Part shown: positions 36,767 to 44,693 of the stretch, piece by piece
Layout of the letters: the number at the start of each line of letters is the position of its first letter
How positions within the stretch are numbered: position 1 is the stretch's first letter
Origin: Rhodoflexus caldus
GTDB taxonomy: Bacteria; Bacteroidota; Bacteroidia; Cytophagales; Thermoflexibacteraceae
DNA: 64,000 nucleotides
Direction of reading: 5' to 3'
NCBI RefSeq assembly: GCF_021206925.1
Contig: NZ_JAJPRF010000002.1
Coordinates: 1-64,000, forward strand
Position numbers and translations under genes: made by a program
Notes under the pieces: generated by a model
Told to the model about the DNA's origin: nothing
Databases searched by the model: none
Seen by the model: only the letters and a program-made list of their open reading frames with translations

Positions 36767-36800
36767 CAAAATTAGGAACAAGTCCGGTGTTTACTTCAAA
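36767..36800 (-). promoter_or_regulatory. Promoter of the fRMsr gene, nearly at the start codon
   Basis: The minus strand has TTTG (36800-36797), a 22-base spacer and TAATTTTG (36774-36767), an exact TAnnTTTG box. The ATG begins at 36762, so transcription would start at or next to it. Confidence 0.45.
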
Positions 36801-36827
36801 AATACGCCTGAGTTGCTAACTTGCGAC

Positions 36828-38009
36828 ATGGAAAATCAGAACCGCCATTTTGAGACGCTGGCCATTCGCACACAGGCCGAACAATCCGATTTCAGAGAGC
36901 ACTCAGTGCCCTTGTATCTTACTTCAAGTTTCACGTTTGAAGATGCCGAACAGGCGCGGGCACTATTTGCCGATGAGATACCGGGCAATATTTACACCCG
37001 TTTTTCCAATCCGAACAATACAGAACTGATTGAAAAACTGTGCCTGCTGGAAGGTACGGAAGATGGTATCGCCACTGCTTCGGGCATGGCAGCCATGTTT
37101 ACCAGTATGGCGGCATTGCTGCGTGCAGGCGACCACATAGTGGCTTCCCGTTCGGTTTTCGGCTCCACCCATCAGATTCTGACGCAAATTCTGCCGCGAT
37201 GGGGGATTACTCATACTTACGCCGATTTAGACCGACCCGAAAGTTTTGAGGCAGCCATACAGCCACATACAAAGATGATTTTTGTAGAAACGCCGTCTAA
37301 TCCTGCATTAGATTTAATTGATTTGGAGTGGTTAGGAAAATTAGCCGATAAGCGCAATATTATTCTCAATGTGGATAACTGTTTTGCCACACCTTACCTG
37401 CAAAATCCTGCCCGATACGGCGCACATTTGGTAACGCACTCGGCCACTAAGTTTATTGATGGGCAAGGGCGCGTTATCGGTGGTGCTATTTTGGGCAAAA
37501 AAGAACTGATTAAAGAAATCCGATTTTTTGCCCGACACACAGGCCCTTCCATGTCGCCGTTTAATGCGTGGGTACTTTCCAAAAGTTTGGAAACGCTGGC
37601 AGTACGCATGGAACGCCACTGTGCCAATGCTCATGCACTTGCTGAAAAACTACTTGGCAATCAGGAAGTTGAATGGGTGAAATATCCTTTTTTGCCTACC
37701 CATCCGCAATATGAACTTGCCAAAAAACAAATGCGCATGGGTGGCGGTATGGTTACTTTTGAATTGAAAGGAGGTATTAAGCGCGCCCGAAGATTCATGG
37801 ATAATCTGCAAATGCTGTCGCTGACCTCCAATTTGGGCGATACACGCACCATTGCCACGCACCCTGCCACGACTACGCACTCCAAACTGAAAGAAGAAGA
37901 GCGCACCGCCGTAGGAATTACCCCCGGGCTGATAAGGGTTTCGGTAGGATTGGAGCATATTGATGACATCTGGCGTGATATAGCACAAGCCATTGCACAT
38001 TCTGTTTAA
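36828..38009 (+). CDS. metZ: PLP-dependent sulfhydrylase of the MetZ (Cys/Met metabolism) family
   Basis: A 393-residue gamma-family PLP enzyme. O-succinylhomoserine sulfhydrylase (MetZ) is the best fit: it makes homocysteine directly from sulfide. Start ATG 36828 (MENQNRHFETLAIRTQAEQS). Motifs: SVPLYLTSSFTFEDAEQARA, YTRFSNPNNTELIEKL, EDGIATASGMAAMFT, FVETPSNPALDLIDL, VDNCFATPYLQNPARYGAHL and the PLP-lysine segment THSATKFIDGQGRVIGGAIL, then SLTSNLGDTRTIATHPATTT and IRVSVGLEHIDDIW. The FIDGQGRV segment is typical of MetZ rather than MetB/MetC, though related sulfhydrylases cannot be fully excluded. Its stop overlaps by 4 bases with the convergent DUF3592 gene. Confidence 0.88.
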   Translation: MENQNRHFETLAIRTQAEQSDFREHSVPLYLTSSFTFEDAEQARALFADEIPGNIYTRFSNPNNTELIEKLCLLEGTEDGIATASGMAAMFTSMAALLRAGDHIVASRSVFGSTHQILTQILPRWGITHTYADLDRPESFEAAIQPHTKMIFVETPSNPALDLIDLEWLGKLADKRNIILNVDNCFATPYLQNPARYGAHLVTHSATKFIDGQGRVIGGAILGKKELIKEIRFFARHTGPSMSPFNAWVLSKSLETLAVRMERHCANAHALAEKLLGNQEVEWVKYPFLPTHPQYELAKKQMRMGGGMVTFELKGGIKRARRFMDNLQMLSLTSNLGDTRTIATHPATTTHSKLKEEERTAVGITPGLIRVSVGLEHIDDIWRDIAQAIAHSV

Positions 38010-38863
38010 AAAAATTTGAAGAAAGCGATAATGCTATTAACCGCAATAGCCAATACAACGGGCAAGAGGTAGGCATATCCTTTTGCCCGCCATTTCCATT
38101 GGCCTTCCTCGTTCAGGTAGGGTTTGCCGGGTAAGTTATCAAGCACAAGCGCTTTCGCCGGCTCCTGCGGGTTGTAAATAACGGCTTCTTGCGGGTCATC
38201 CATCAGGTCGTCTATCTGGTGCGACAGTGCAAATACATAATGGCTGTCGCCTCTGTCGTCTTCAAAACAGAATCGGAGTTTATAGACCTGTGCGTCATTG
38301 ACAATCATATTGGTTTTTTCTTTGTCCACATAGTCGGCATAGGTGAGGATGCCGTTGCGCAGCAGGCTGATTGTTTTAGGCACGTGTTTAACCGACAAGT
38401 AAATAAACAGCAGGCCGAGCATTGGAAATATCATCACAATAATGGTAACCCACCACGGTGTTATGGCCTCGTTAAATCCTTCTATGCGCGAGTGCTCGGG
38501 GCTGTCGGCCGAAAATTCTACTGTTACGCTTTGTTCGGGCATCGCCGTTTTTTCTATAGAATAAGAAGTTCCCAGATACTTTTTTCCCTGATAATCAAAG
38601 GTATACAGCCATCTGACCACCGATTCTTCATCAATGCTCCAATTGGTGTATTCGGTTTTGAGGACTTTGCCTTCTGCTTTTTCAAGCTCGCCCATGAAGC
38701 GATGGAAAGTAAAAAGATTGCTTTCAAGCCCCAGCAGCAGGAAAAAAATCATTCCTACACCAAAAAAAATCCAGCCAATCATGCTGAAAACGTTATTGAA
38801 AGTAACTTGCAGTATTAGCGGAAACGGAACGCTGCGCGGAGGCTCCTGAAACTTGGTGCGCAT
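38006..38863 (-). CDS. DUF3592-like membrane protein
   Basis: A 285-residue membrane protein. Hydrophobic segments near residues 27-48 (VFSMIGWIFFGVGMIFFLLL), 137-158 (WWVTIIVMIFPMLGLLFIYL) and 262-283 (GYAYLLPVVLAIAVNSIIAF) place two beta-rich domains on one side. The first (about 55-130) has the DUF3592-type pattern AEGKVLKTEYTN, WLYTFDYQGKKYLGTSY and QSVTVEFSADSPEHSRI. The second repeats the theme (LTYADYVDKEKT, YKLRFCFEDDRGDSHY, AVIYNPQEPAKALVL). The function is unknown. It is monocistronic and convergent with metZ, overlapping it by 4 bases. Confidence 0.75.
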   Translation of the reverse strand: MRTKFQEPPRSVPFPLILQVTFNNVFSMIGWIFFGVGMIFFLLLGLESNLFTFHRFMGELEKAEGKVLKTEYTNWSIDEESVVRWLYTFDYQGKKYLGTSYSIEKTAMPEQSVTVEFSADSPEHSRIEGFNEAITPWWVTIIVMIFPMLGLLFIYLSVKHVPKTISLLRNGILTYADYVDKEKTNMIVNDAQVYKLRFCFEDDRGDSHYVFALSHQIDDLMDDPQEAVIYNPQEPAKALVLDNLPGKPYLNEEGQWKWRAKGYAYLLPVVLAIAVNSIIAFFKFF

Positions 38864-38923
38864 ATGGGATGACGGCTAACAATACATCAATATACAAAAA
38901 GTTCTACGGATAATCCAAAATAT

Positions 38924-38956
38924 AAACCCGACGAATTTTCGGGGTTCGTCGGGTTT
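38924..38956. terminator. Terminator of the CCCGACGAA type
   Basis: AAACCCGACGAA (38924-38935) and TTCGTCGGGTTT (38945-38956) form a perfect 12-bp stem with a 9-base loop. It lies 33 bases past the stop of the minus-strand propeller gene. Confidence 0.85.
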
Positions 38957-38988
38957 TAAGATAGCGGACACAACGGTTTTGTCGGTAT

Positions 38989-40068
38989 TTAATCAACCCA
39001 GTCTGCGATGAACAAGTTGGTGTCTTTGGTACCTTTATTGTTGCGATTGCTGCTGAAAATCAGTTTTTTGCCATCGGGAGAGAACATCGGGAACGAGTCA
39101 AACACTCCGTCGTATGTAACTTGTTCCATATTACCTGTTTCAAGGTCAACCATGTAGATGTTGAACTGAAACCCCCTTGCCGATGCGTGGTTAGAGCTGA
39201 ATAAAATCTTTTTGCCCGACGGATGGAAAAACGGCGCCCAGTTGGCTTTCCCCAAATTGGTAATTTGTTTCAAATTGGAGCCGTCGGCATCGCAAATGAA
39301 AATTTCCATTTCTGTGGGTTGCACCAAACCTTTTTTAAGCAGGTCTTTGTATTCTTTAATCTGTTCGGGCGTTTTAGGTCTGGAAGCGCGGAACACAATT
39401 TTTGAACCGTCGGGCGAGAAAAATGCACCGCCGTCGTAGCCCAAATCTTTGGTAATGCGTTTTTGGTTGCTGCCGTCTATGTTCATTACCCACAGTTCCA
39501 AGTCGCCGGAGCGCATGGAAGTAAAAACAATTTTATCGCCTTTGGGTGAAACGGTTGCCTCTGCATCATAACCTTTGTGTTTGGTCAGCTTTTTTTTGAT
39601 GTTCCCTTTCAGGTCGGCAACAAAAATGTCATAGTCGGGGTGAATTTGCCAAACATATTTACCACCTTCTCGCGACGGGGCAATAGGGCAGGCCATGCCT
39701 CCTAAATGTGTGGACGCATATAAGATGGTGGTATCGCCCGGCATGAAGTAGGAACAGGTCGTGCGCCCGTGCGAAGTGCTGACCATCTGCGGGCGACCTT
39801 TGGACATATCTCCCTCTCTGAGGTCAAAGTAGAAAATCTGGTCGCATTCCAAGCCCCAGACTTTGTAGTTAGACTGGAATACGATTTTTTGTCCGTCAAA
39901 GCTGAAATAAGCCTCTGCGTTATCGCCCCCAAAAGTAAGTTGGCGAATGTTGCGCAAGTGTTTTTCCTGCGGATAGCGAAGGCTGTCGGCATTTTTTTCC
40001 TGTGCGTAAGCATTGATGCTCAAAGAGCCGACCAATGCTCCGGCAATAGCTGTTTTGAAAAATTTCAT
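38989..40068 (-). CDS. Secreted TolB-like beta-propeller (PD40 repeats) protein
   Basis: A 359-residue exported protein. Start ATG 40068 (MKFFKTAIAGALVGSLSINA, cut before QEKNA) is favoured over ATG 40086, since the -7 box TAACTTTG (40101-40094) would start transcription at about 40089. The mature part is a six-bladed WD40-like/PD40 propeller: YFSFDGQKIVFQSNYKVWGL, VSPKGDKIVFTSMRSGDLEL, FFSPDGSKIVFRASRPKTPE, FFHPSGKKILFSSNHASARG and MFSPDGKKLIFSSNRNNKGT. Similar Bacteroidota proteins are annotated TolB-like or as the propeller part of S9 peptidases; here no peptidase domain is present. Probably a periplasmic binding or scaffold protein. Confidence 0.83.
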   Translation of the reverse strand: MKFFKTAIAGALVGSLSINAYAQEKNADSLRYPQEKHLRNIRQLTFGGDNAEAYFSFDGQKIVFQSNYKVWGLECDQIFYFDLREGDMSKGRPQMVSTSHGRTTCSYFMPGDTTILYASTHLGGMACPIAPSREGGKYVWQIHPDYDIFVADLKGNIKKKLTKHKGYDAEATVSPKGDKIVFTSMRSGDLELWVMNIDGSNQKRITKDLGYDGGAFFSPDGSKIVFRASRPKTPEQIKEYKDLLKKGLVQPTEMEIFICDADGSNLKQITNLGKANWAPFFHPSGKKILFSSNHASARGFQFNIYMVDLETGNMEQVTYDGVFDSFPMFSPDGKKLIFSSNRNNKGTKDTNLFIADWVD

Positions 40069-40075
40069 CCAATAA

Positions 40076-40107
40076 TTGTTTATCATTAGCCTACAAAGTT
40101 ATTTTTG
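40076..40107. promoter_or_regulatory. Divergent promoter with overlapping -7 boxes
   Basis: Plus strand: TTG (40076-40078), 21 bases, TATTTTTG (40100-40107) for ftsX. Minus strand: TAACTTTG (40101-40094) for the propeller gene. The two exact TAnnTTTG boxes share the TA at 40100-40101, so polymerase can occupy only one at a time. Confidence 0.5.
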
Positions 40108-40143
40108 TTCAAAACTTACCCCTAAACTCACTTACAACGCAAA

Positions 40144-41061
40144 ATGGCAAAGCCAAATACGAAACAAACCTCTGACAGCAACATCTCTTCGCGAGTCGGA
40201 ACCTACCAAAGCCGCAACATTATTGTCAGCATAACTGCTGCCTTGTTGCTTATTGGCGCGTTTACCCTATTTGCATTGCATACGAACAGGTTTACAAAAG
40301 TAATACAGTCTAGCATAGAAATTCAGATAATGCTTGAAAATGGCTTGGACAGCAAAGACAGCCTGCGCATTGTGAATTTCTTGGCATCTCAACCGTTTAT
40401 TTTGAAAGTAAACGGCCGGCCTAAAATCAGGTATGAGTCTAAAGAGGAAGCCCTGAAAAGGCTTTCAGAGGAACTGAAAGAAGATATTTTGAGTAACGCA
40501 CTTGAAAATCCTCTTCGTAACTCATTCATTATCAATATATTACCTGCTTATCATAAAAGCGATAAACTCGCCCGCATCAAGGAGCAACTCAATCGCGAAC
40601 CCGGTATTTTTGGCGTATCCTATGCGGAAGACGTTATGGATAAAATTGACAGAAATATTCGCATCATTGGGCTTGTTGTATTTGTACTTGTCACACTGTT
40701 GATTGTATTGACAGGTTTTTTTGTACATACTGCCATCAAACTTGCGCTTTATTCACAACGGTTTATTATCAGAAGTATGCAGTTGGTGGGTGCGTCCGAT
40801 AATTTTATTAAAAAACCTTTTGTTGCGCGTGCAGGACTCTACGGGATGTTGAGCGGAATTATCGCTTCCGTATTACTTACAGGCGGTTTGTTTTGGTTAT
40901 ACGACGTACTGCCGGAATTTAAACAAGTACAAGAATGGTCTTCTACTTTGTTAATATTCTTATCTTTGCTGCTCACAGGCGCATTTATTGCGGCGTTGAG
41001 TGCTTTCTTTGCCGTTAATAAATACTTGAACCGTTCGCTTGACGAACTGTACCGTCGTTAG
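40144..41061 (+). CDS. ftsX: Cell-division protein FtsX
   Basis: A 305-residue inner-membrane protein of the FtsX family that with FtsE links the divisome to cell-wall hydrolases. An N-terminal cytoplasmic stretch, TM1 (IIVSITAALLLIGAFTLFAL), a periplasmic domain of about 125 residues (IEIQIMLENGLDSKDSLRIV, KIRYESKEEALKRLSEEL, EPGIFGVSYAEDVMDKI) and three C-terminal TMs (IIGLVVFVLVTLLIVLTGFF and others) with the cytoplasmic QRFIIRSMQLVGASDNFIKK loop are all present. ftsE is not nearby, as usual in Bacteroidota. The DUF3098 and uppP genes follow closely, so cell-envelope functions cluster here. Confidence 0.9.
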   Translation: MAKPNTKQTSDSNISSRVGTYQSRNIIVSITAALLLIGAFTLFALHTNRFTKVIQSSIEIQIMLENGLDSKDSLRIVNFLASQPFILKVNGRPKIRYESKEEALKRLSEELKEDILSNALENPLRNSFIINILPAYHKSDKLARIKEQLNREPGIFGVSYAEDVMDKIDRNIRIIGLVVFVLVTLLIVLTGFFVHTAIKLALYSQRFIIRSMQLVGASDNFIKKPFVARAGLYGMLSGIIASVLLTGGLFWLYDVLPEFKQVQEWSSTLLIFLSLLLTGAFIAALSAFFAVNKYLNRSLDELYRR

Positions 41062-41084
41062 TTAAACTATTGAAAATCAAATAT

Positions 41085-41297
41085 ATGCAAAACAAAAAAG
41101 GCTTTCCTTTTGCCAAACAAAATTATGTGCTGATGTTGGTCGGCGTTGGGGTCGTAATGCTGGGCTTCCTGCTGATGGCATTAGACAGCGAAGAGTTTGG
41201 TTTTGGCATACTCGGGCTAACCATCGGGCCTGTTACGGTTTTGGCAGGCTTCGTAGTCGGTTTTTTTGCTATTATGATGAAACCTAAGTCTGAATGA
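41085..41297 (+). CDS. DUF3098 two-helix membrane protein
   Basis: A 70-residue membrane protein. Start ATG 41085 (MQNKKGFPFAKQNYVLMLVG); the in-frame TTG upstream is unlikely. The FPFxKxNYxLMLVGVGVVxLGFLLM motif and two transmembrane helices separated by EEFGFGILGLTIGPV define DUF3098, which is found almost only in Bacteroidota, typically between ftsX and uppP as here. Its function is unknown; the context suggests a role in cell-wall precursor recycling or division. The stop overlaps the uppP start (ATGA, 41294-41297). Confidence 0.85.
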   Translation: MQNKKGFPFAKQNYVLMLVGVGVVMLGFLLMALDSEEFGFGILGLTIGPVTVLAGFVVGFFAIMMKPKSE

Positions 41298-42091
41298 GCG
41301 TTTGGGAAGCCATCCTTTTAGGGATTATTCAAGGATTAACGGAGTTTTTGCCGGTTAGCAGCAGCGGCCACATTGAGCTTGGGAAATTCTTTCTGGGAGC
41401 ACAATTAGAAGAAAACCTGTTGTTTTCCATCGTTGTCCATGCGGCCACTGCATTGAGTACGGTGGTCGTATTCCGCAAAGAAATCGGCAGACTCTTAGCC
41501 GGTCTTTTAGAGTTTCGTCGGAATGAAGCATCGGAGTTTGCTGCCAAAATCCTTGTTTCCATGATTCCCGTCGGATTTGTCGGGGTGCTCTTTAAAAAGC
41601 AAATAGAATCTTTTTTTGAGGGGCAGATTACGCTGGTGGCATCTATGCTGCTCTGTACAGGTTTGCTGCTTTTGTTTGCCCATTACGCTCGCCCGCAACA
41701 GGGCACGGAAGTATCTTTCGGCAAAGCCTTCCTGATAGGTGTTGCGCAGGCAATCGCCATTTTACCGGGTATCTCGCGCTCAGGTTCAACCATTGCGGCG
41801 GCGCTACTGCTGGGTGTCAAACGCGAATATGCCGCTCCATTCTCCTTTTTGATGGTCTTACCGCCTATTTTTGGAGCTACTTTGTTGGAAGTGAAAGACT
41901 ATCTGGAAGTAACAGACCCTGAAAAAGTACCTGTGACTGCTTTGGTCGGTGGTTTTTTGGCGGCCTTTTTGGTTGGTATGTTTGCTTGCAGCGCGATGAT
42001 TCGCTTGGTGCGCAACAGTCGCTTGCTGTACTTTGCTATTTACTGCCTCTTGGTGGGGGCAGGTGTTTTGGCCTACTTGTTTACTCGCTGA
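41294..42091 (+). CDS. uppP: Undecaprenyl-diphosphatase UppP (BacA)
   Basis: A 265-residue integral membrane phosphatase that recycles undecaprenyl pyrophosphate to the monophosphate for peptidoglycan and glycan synthesis, and confers bacitracin resistance. Signature motifs: IIQGLTEFLPVSSSGHIEL (first catalytic loop with Glu and His), a second re-entrant block QAIAILPGISRSGSTIAAAL (PGISRSG), and about eight TM helices. The start overlaps the DUF3098 stop by 4 bases, implying coupling in an ftsX-DUF3098-uppP operon. Confidence 0.95.
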   Translation: MSVWEAILLGIIQGLTEFLPVSSSGHIELGKFFLGAQLEENLLFSIVVHAATALSTVVVFRKEIGRLLAGLLEFRRNEASEFAAKILVSMIPVGFVGVLFKKQIESFFEGQITLVASMLLCTGLLLLFAHYARPQQGTEVSFGKAFLIGVAQAIAILPGISRSGSTIAAALLLGVKREYAAPFSFLMVLPPIFGATLLEVKDYLEVTDPEKVPVTALVGGFLAAFLVGMFACSAMIRLVRNSRLLYFAIYCLLVGAGVLAYLFTR

Positions 42092-42152
42092 TTTATTTCG
42101 GATTGACAATTTGAGGTAGTAACTTTTGGGCGTTTTAACCCTTTCACATGAA

Positions 42153-44630
42153 ATGAAAACGCTGAAAAGACTACTACTTGGTTTGTTATTGCTGATTGTA
42201 ATTGCCGTTGCGGCATTGTACGGATGGTTGTTGAGTACTCGCCCCAAAATGAGCGGTTCGTTAGACCTTACCGCTTTGCAAGATTCGGTAGAGGTTCAGT
42301 TTGATGAGTTTGGCATTCCGCACATTTTTGCCAAAAACGAACCCGATGCCTACTACGCGCTGGGCTACGTTCATGCACAGGAACGGCTGTTTCAAATGGA
42401 AATGCTTCGCCGACTGGCAGCAGGCCGTTTGGCTGAAATTCTTGGCCCCGATTTGGTAGAAACCGACCGATTTTTCCGTACCATTGGTTTGGCAGAGGTC
42501 GCCAAGAAAAACGCACAGGCTCATTTTGCTACCATAGATAAGCCATGGAAAAAAGCTGCGCTTGCCTATCTGCAAGGCGTTAATGATTTTATTGACAAAG
42601 GCAGCACACCGCCGGAATTTGTATTGCTGGGTATTGAAAAGGAAAACTACACGCCTGAAGATTTTTACTTGGTCAATGGCTATATGACTTTCAGTTTTGC
42701 GCAGGCTTTCCGTACCGACCCCTTGCTGGATAAAATGTATCGCAAACTGGGCGAAGATTACCTCAAAGATTTTTCCCTGAATTTTGATACGACCGTTACC
42801 AAAATCCCTGTTTATTTGCCTGAAAATGAGGCGGCTCCAAAGGCTTCGCAAGTTAATGTTACGGGTCGGTTTCCCTCAGACCATCCGCAGGTAAAAACTG
42901 CTGATGAGGTGTTGTTGAAGGTTGCGCAGTTGGTTAATCAAATTGACGACCGATTCCCCTTATTGCAAGGCAGCAATGGCTGGGTAATAGCGCCTTCCCG
43001 CTCCAAAAGCGGCAAGGTAATTTTGGCCAATGATACGCATATCGGCTATGCGCAGCCTTCGGTTTGGTTTGAGGCACACATCAGCTACCCCGGGCTGAAT
43101 TTTTACGGCAACTACTTGGCCGGCTTTCCTTTTGCGGTGCTGGGGCATTCGCCCGATGTCGGCTGGGGGCTGACCATGTTTGAAAATGACGACATTGATT
43201 TTTACCGCCTTAAAGCAGTTGGTAATCAGCAAGTTCAGATAGACGGCAAAGCACAGGACTTGCAGGTGCGCAAGGAAACCATCCGCGTAAAAGGCGGCAA
43301 CTCCATTGATTTTGAGGTAAAAACAAGCCCCTTTGGTGTCATCCTGAACGATGTGCTGAAACCAATCAATGATGGATTAAACTATGTCAGCCAAGCAAAT
43401 GAAGCCCCGGTGGCTATGTGGTGGACGCTGCACGAGTTTCCGACCAATAGTTTGGAAGCGGTTTATATCCTGACCCGTGCCAAAAATTTACAGGAAGCAA
43501 GGGTAGGGGCTGCTATGTTAGACGTACCCGGCCTGAACGTCATGTTCGGTGATGCAGCAGGCAACATTGCTTGGTGGGCAACAGGCAAACTGCCCAAGCG
43601 CAACCCTGCCGTGCGCCCCGAGTTTATTTTGGACGGCACAACCCTGCAATCGTTGCCACAGGGGTATCACCCGTTTGAAGAAAATCCGCAAAGTATCAAC
43701 CCTCCTTCGGGTTTTGTCTATTCTGCCAACAATCAGCCCGATGCCGTAAAAGGCTATTTGCAGCCCGGCTATTATTTGGCGAATGACCGCGCCGACTATA
43801 TCACGGCCTATCTGAACAATGACCGAAAATGGAGCGCAGAGGAAATTGCACAAATGGCGCTTGATGTGAAATCAGGACAGGCTGTGAAAAATATTGCATT
43901 GATAGCCGGTGAATTAAAAGGTACGCTGTCGGCTGATGAGCAAAAAGCACTTGACCTGTTGAAGGCATGGGACGGCAACCATACCTTAGAAGCAACAGCC
44001 CCCGTTATCTATTACAAGTTGATGCACCACCTGAACGTTGGCATTTTTGAAGATGAAATCGGAGCAGAAGACCTGAAAATTCTGGTTTATACGCATGTAT
44101 TTTACAGAAGTTTTGCAAAAATTCTTGCCAATACGGAATCTAAATGGTGGGACAAGGTCAATACACCCGAAAAAGAAACGCGTTTGCAAATTATTGCAGC
44201 AGCCTTGAAGCAAGCCGTAGCCGATTTGGTACAACAATTTGGCACTAATGATATGACACAATGGCAATGGGGCAAAGTGCATACCATTGAACATGTGCAC
44301 CCGATTGGCCGCCGCAAACCTTTTGACCGCATTTTTAATGTGGGGCCATTGCCTGTGATGGGCGGTAAGGAAGTCATCAATAATATTTCGTTCACTGTAA
44401 CGGGCAGCGGTTTGTATCCTGCCTCGTTCGGCCCTGCCATGCGCCGCGTGATTGACTTTGCCGAGCCCTTGCGTTCCAAAAGCGTGTTACCTACGGGCGA
44501 GTCCGGGCATTTTATGAGCAAGCATTACGACGACCAAGCCGTTATGTATAACACCGGGCAATACCGTTTTCAGCGAATGGATAAAGCCGATATTGAGGCA
44601 AATAGCATTGGCAAATTGCTCTTGTATTAA
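42153..44630 (+). CDS. Penicillin acylase-family amidase
   Basis: An 825-residue N-terminal-nucleophile hydrolase of the penicillin acylase family (exported amidases that cleave amides, including acyl-homoserine lactones in some species). Start ATG 42153; an N-terminal hydrophobic helix (LKRLLLGLLLLIVIAVAALY) anchors or exports it. Alpha-chain motifs: VEVQFDEFGIPHIFAKNEPD, ALGYVHAQERLFQMEMLRRL and LAGRLAEILG-like. Self-cleavage occurs at QG|SNGWVIAPSRSKSG, making Ser274 the nucleophile of the beta chain. Further motifs: ANDTHIGYAQPSVWFEAHIS, GLTMFENDDIDFY, NVMFGDAAGNIAWW and the C-terminal GESGHFMSKHYDDQ. The substrate cannot be deduced. It is read after uppP with a 61-base gap. Confidence 0.9.
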   Translation: MKTLKRLLLGLLLLIVIAVAALYGWLLSTRPKMSGSLDLTALQDSVEVQFDEFGIPHIFAKNEPDAYYALGYVHAQERLFQMEMLRRLAAGRLAEILGPDLVETDRFFRTIGLAEVAKKNAQAHFATIDKPWKKAALAYLQGVNDFIDKGSTPPEFVLLGIEKENYTPEDFYLVNGYMTFSFAQAFRTDPLLDKMYRKLGEDYLKDFSLNFDTTVTKIPVYLPENEAAPKASQVNVTGRFPSDHPQVKTADEVLLKVAQLVNQIDDRFPLLQGSNGWVIAPSRSKSGKVILANDTHIGYAQPSVWFEAHISYPGLNFYGNYLAGFPFAVLGHSPDVGWGLTMFENDDIDFYRLKAVGNQQVQIDGKAQDLQVRKETIRVKGGNSIDFEVKTSPFGVILNDVLKPINDGLNYVSQANEAPVAMWWTLHEFPTNSLEAVYILTRAKNLQEARVGAAMLDVPGLNVMFGDAAGNIAWWATGKLPKRNPAVRPEFILDGTTLQSLPQGYHPFEENPQSINPPSGFVYSANNQPDAVKGYLQPGYYLANDRADYITAYLNNDRKWSAEEIAQMALDVKSGQAVKNIALIAGELKGTLSADEQKALDLLKAWDGNHTLEATAPVIYYKLMHHLNVGIFEDEIGAEDLKILVYTHVFYRSFAKILANTESKWWDKVNTPEKETRLQIIAAALKQAVADLVQQFGTNDMTQWQWGKVHTIEHVHPIGRRKPFDRIFNVGPLPVMGGKEVINNISFTVTGSGLYPASFGPAMRRVIDFAEPLRSKSVLPTGESGHFMSKHYDDQAVMYNTGQYRFQRMDKADIEANSIGKLLLY

Positions 44631-44693
44631 CCGATTAAGAATCGGCCTCCCTTGTGGGGCAGATAGTTTTTCACACACTAAACATTTTTCAAT

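Noticed and set aside
44631-44645. CCGATT-AAG-AATCGG after the penicillin acylase as a terminator
   Set aside because: The stem is only 6 bp and no T-run follows.
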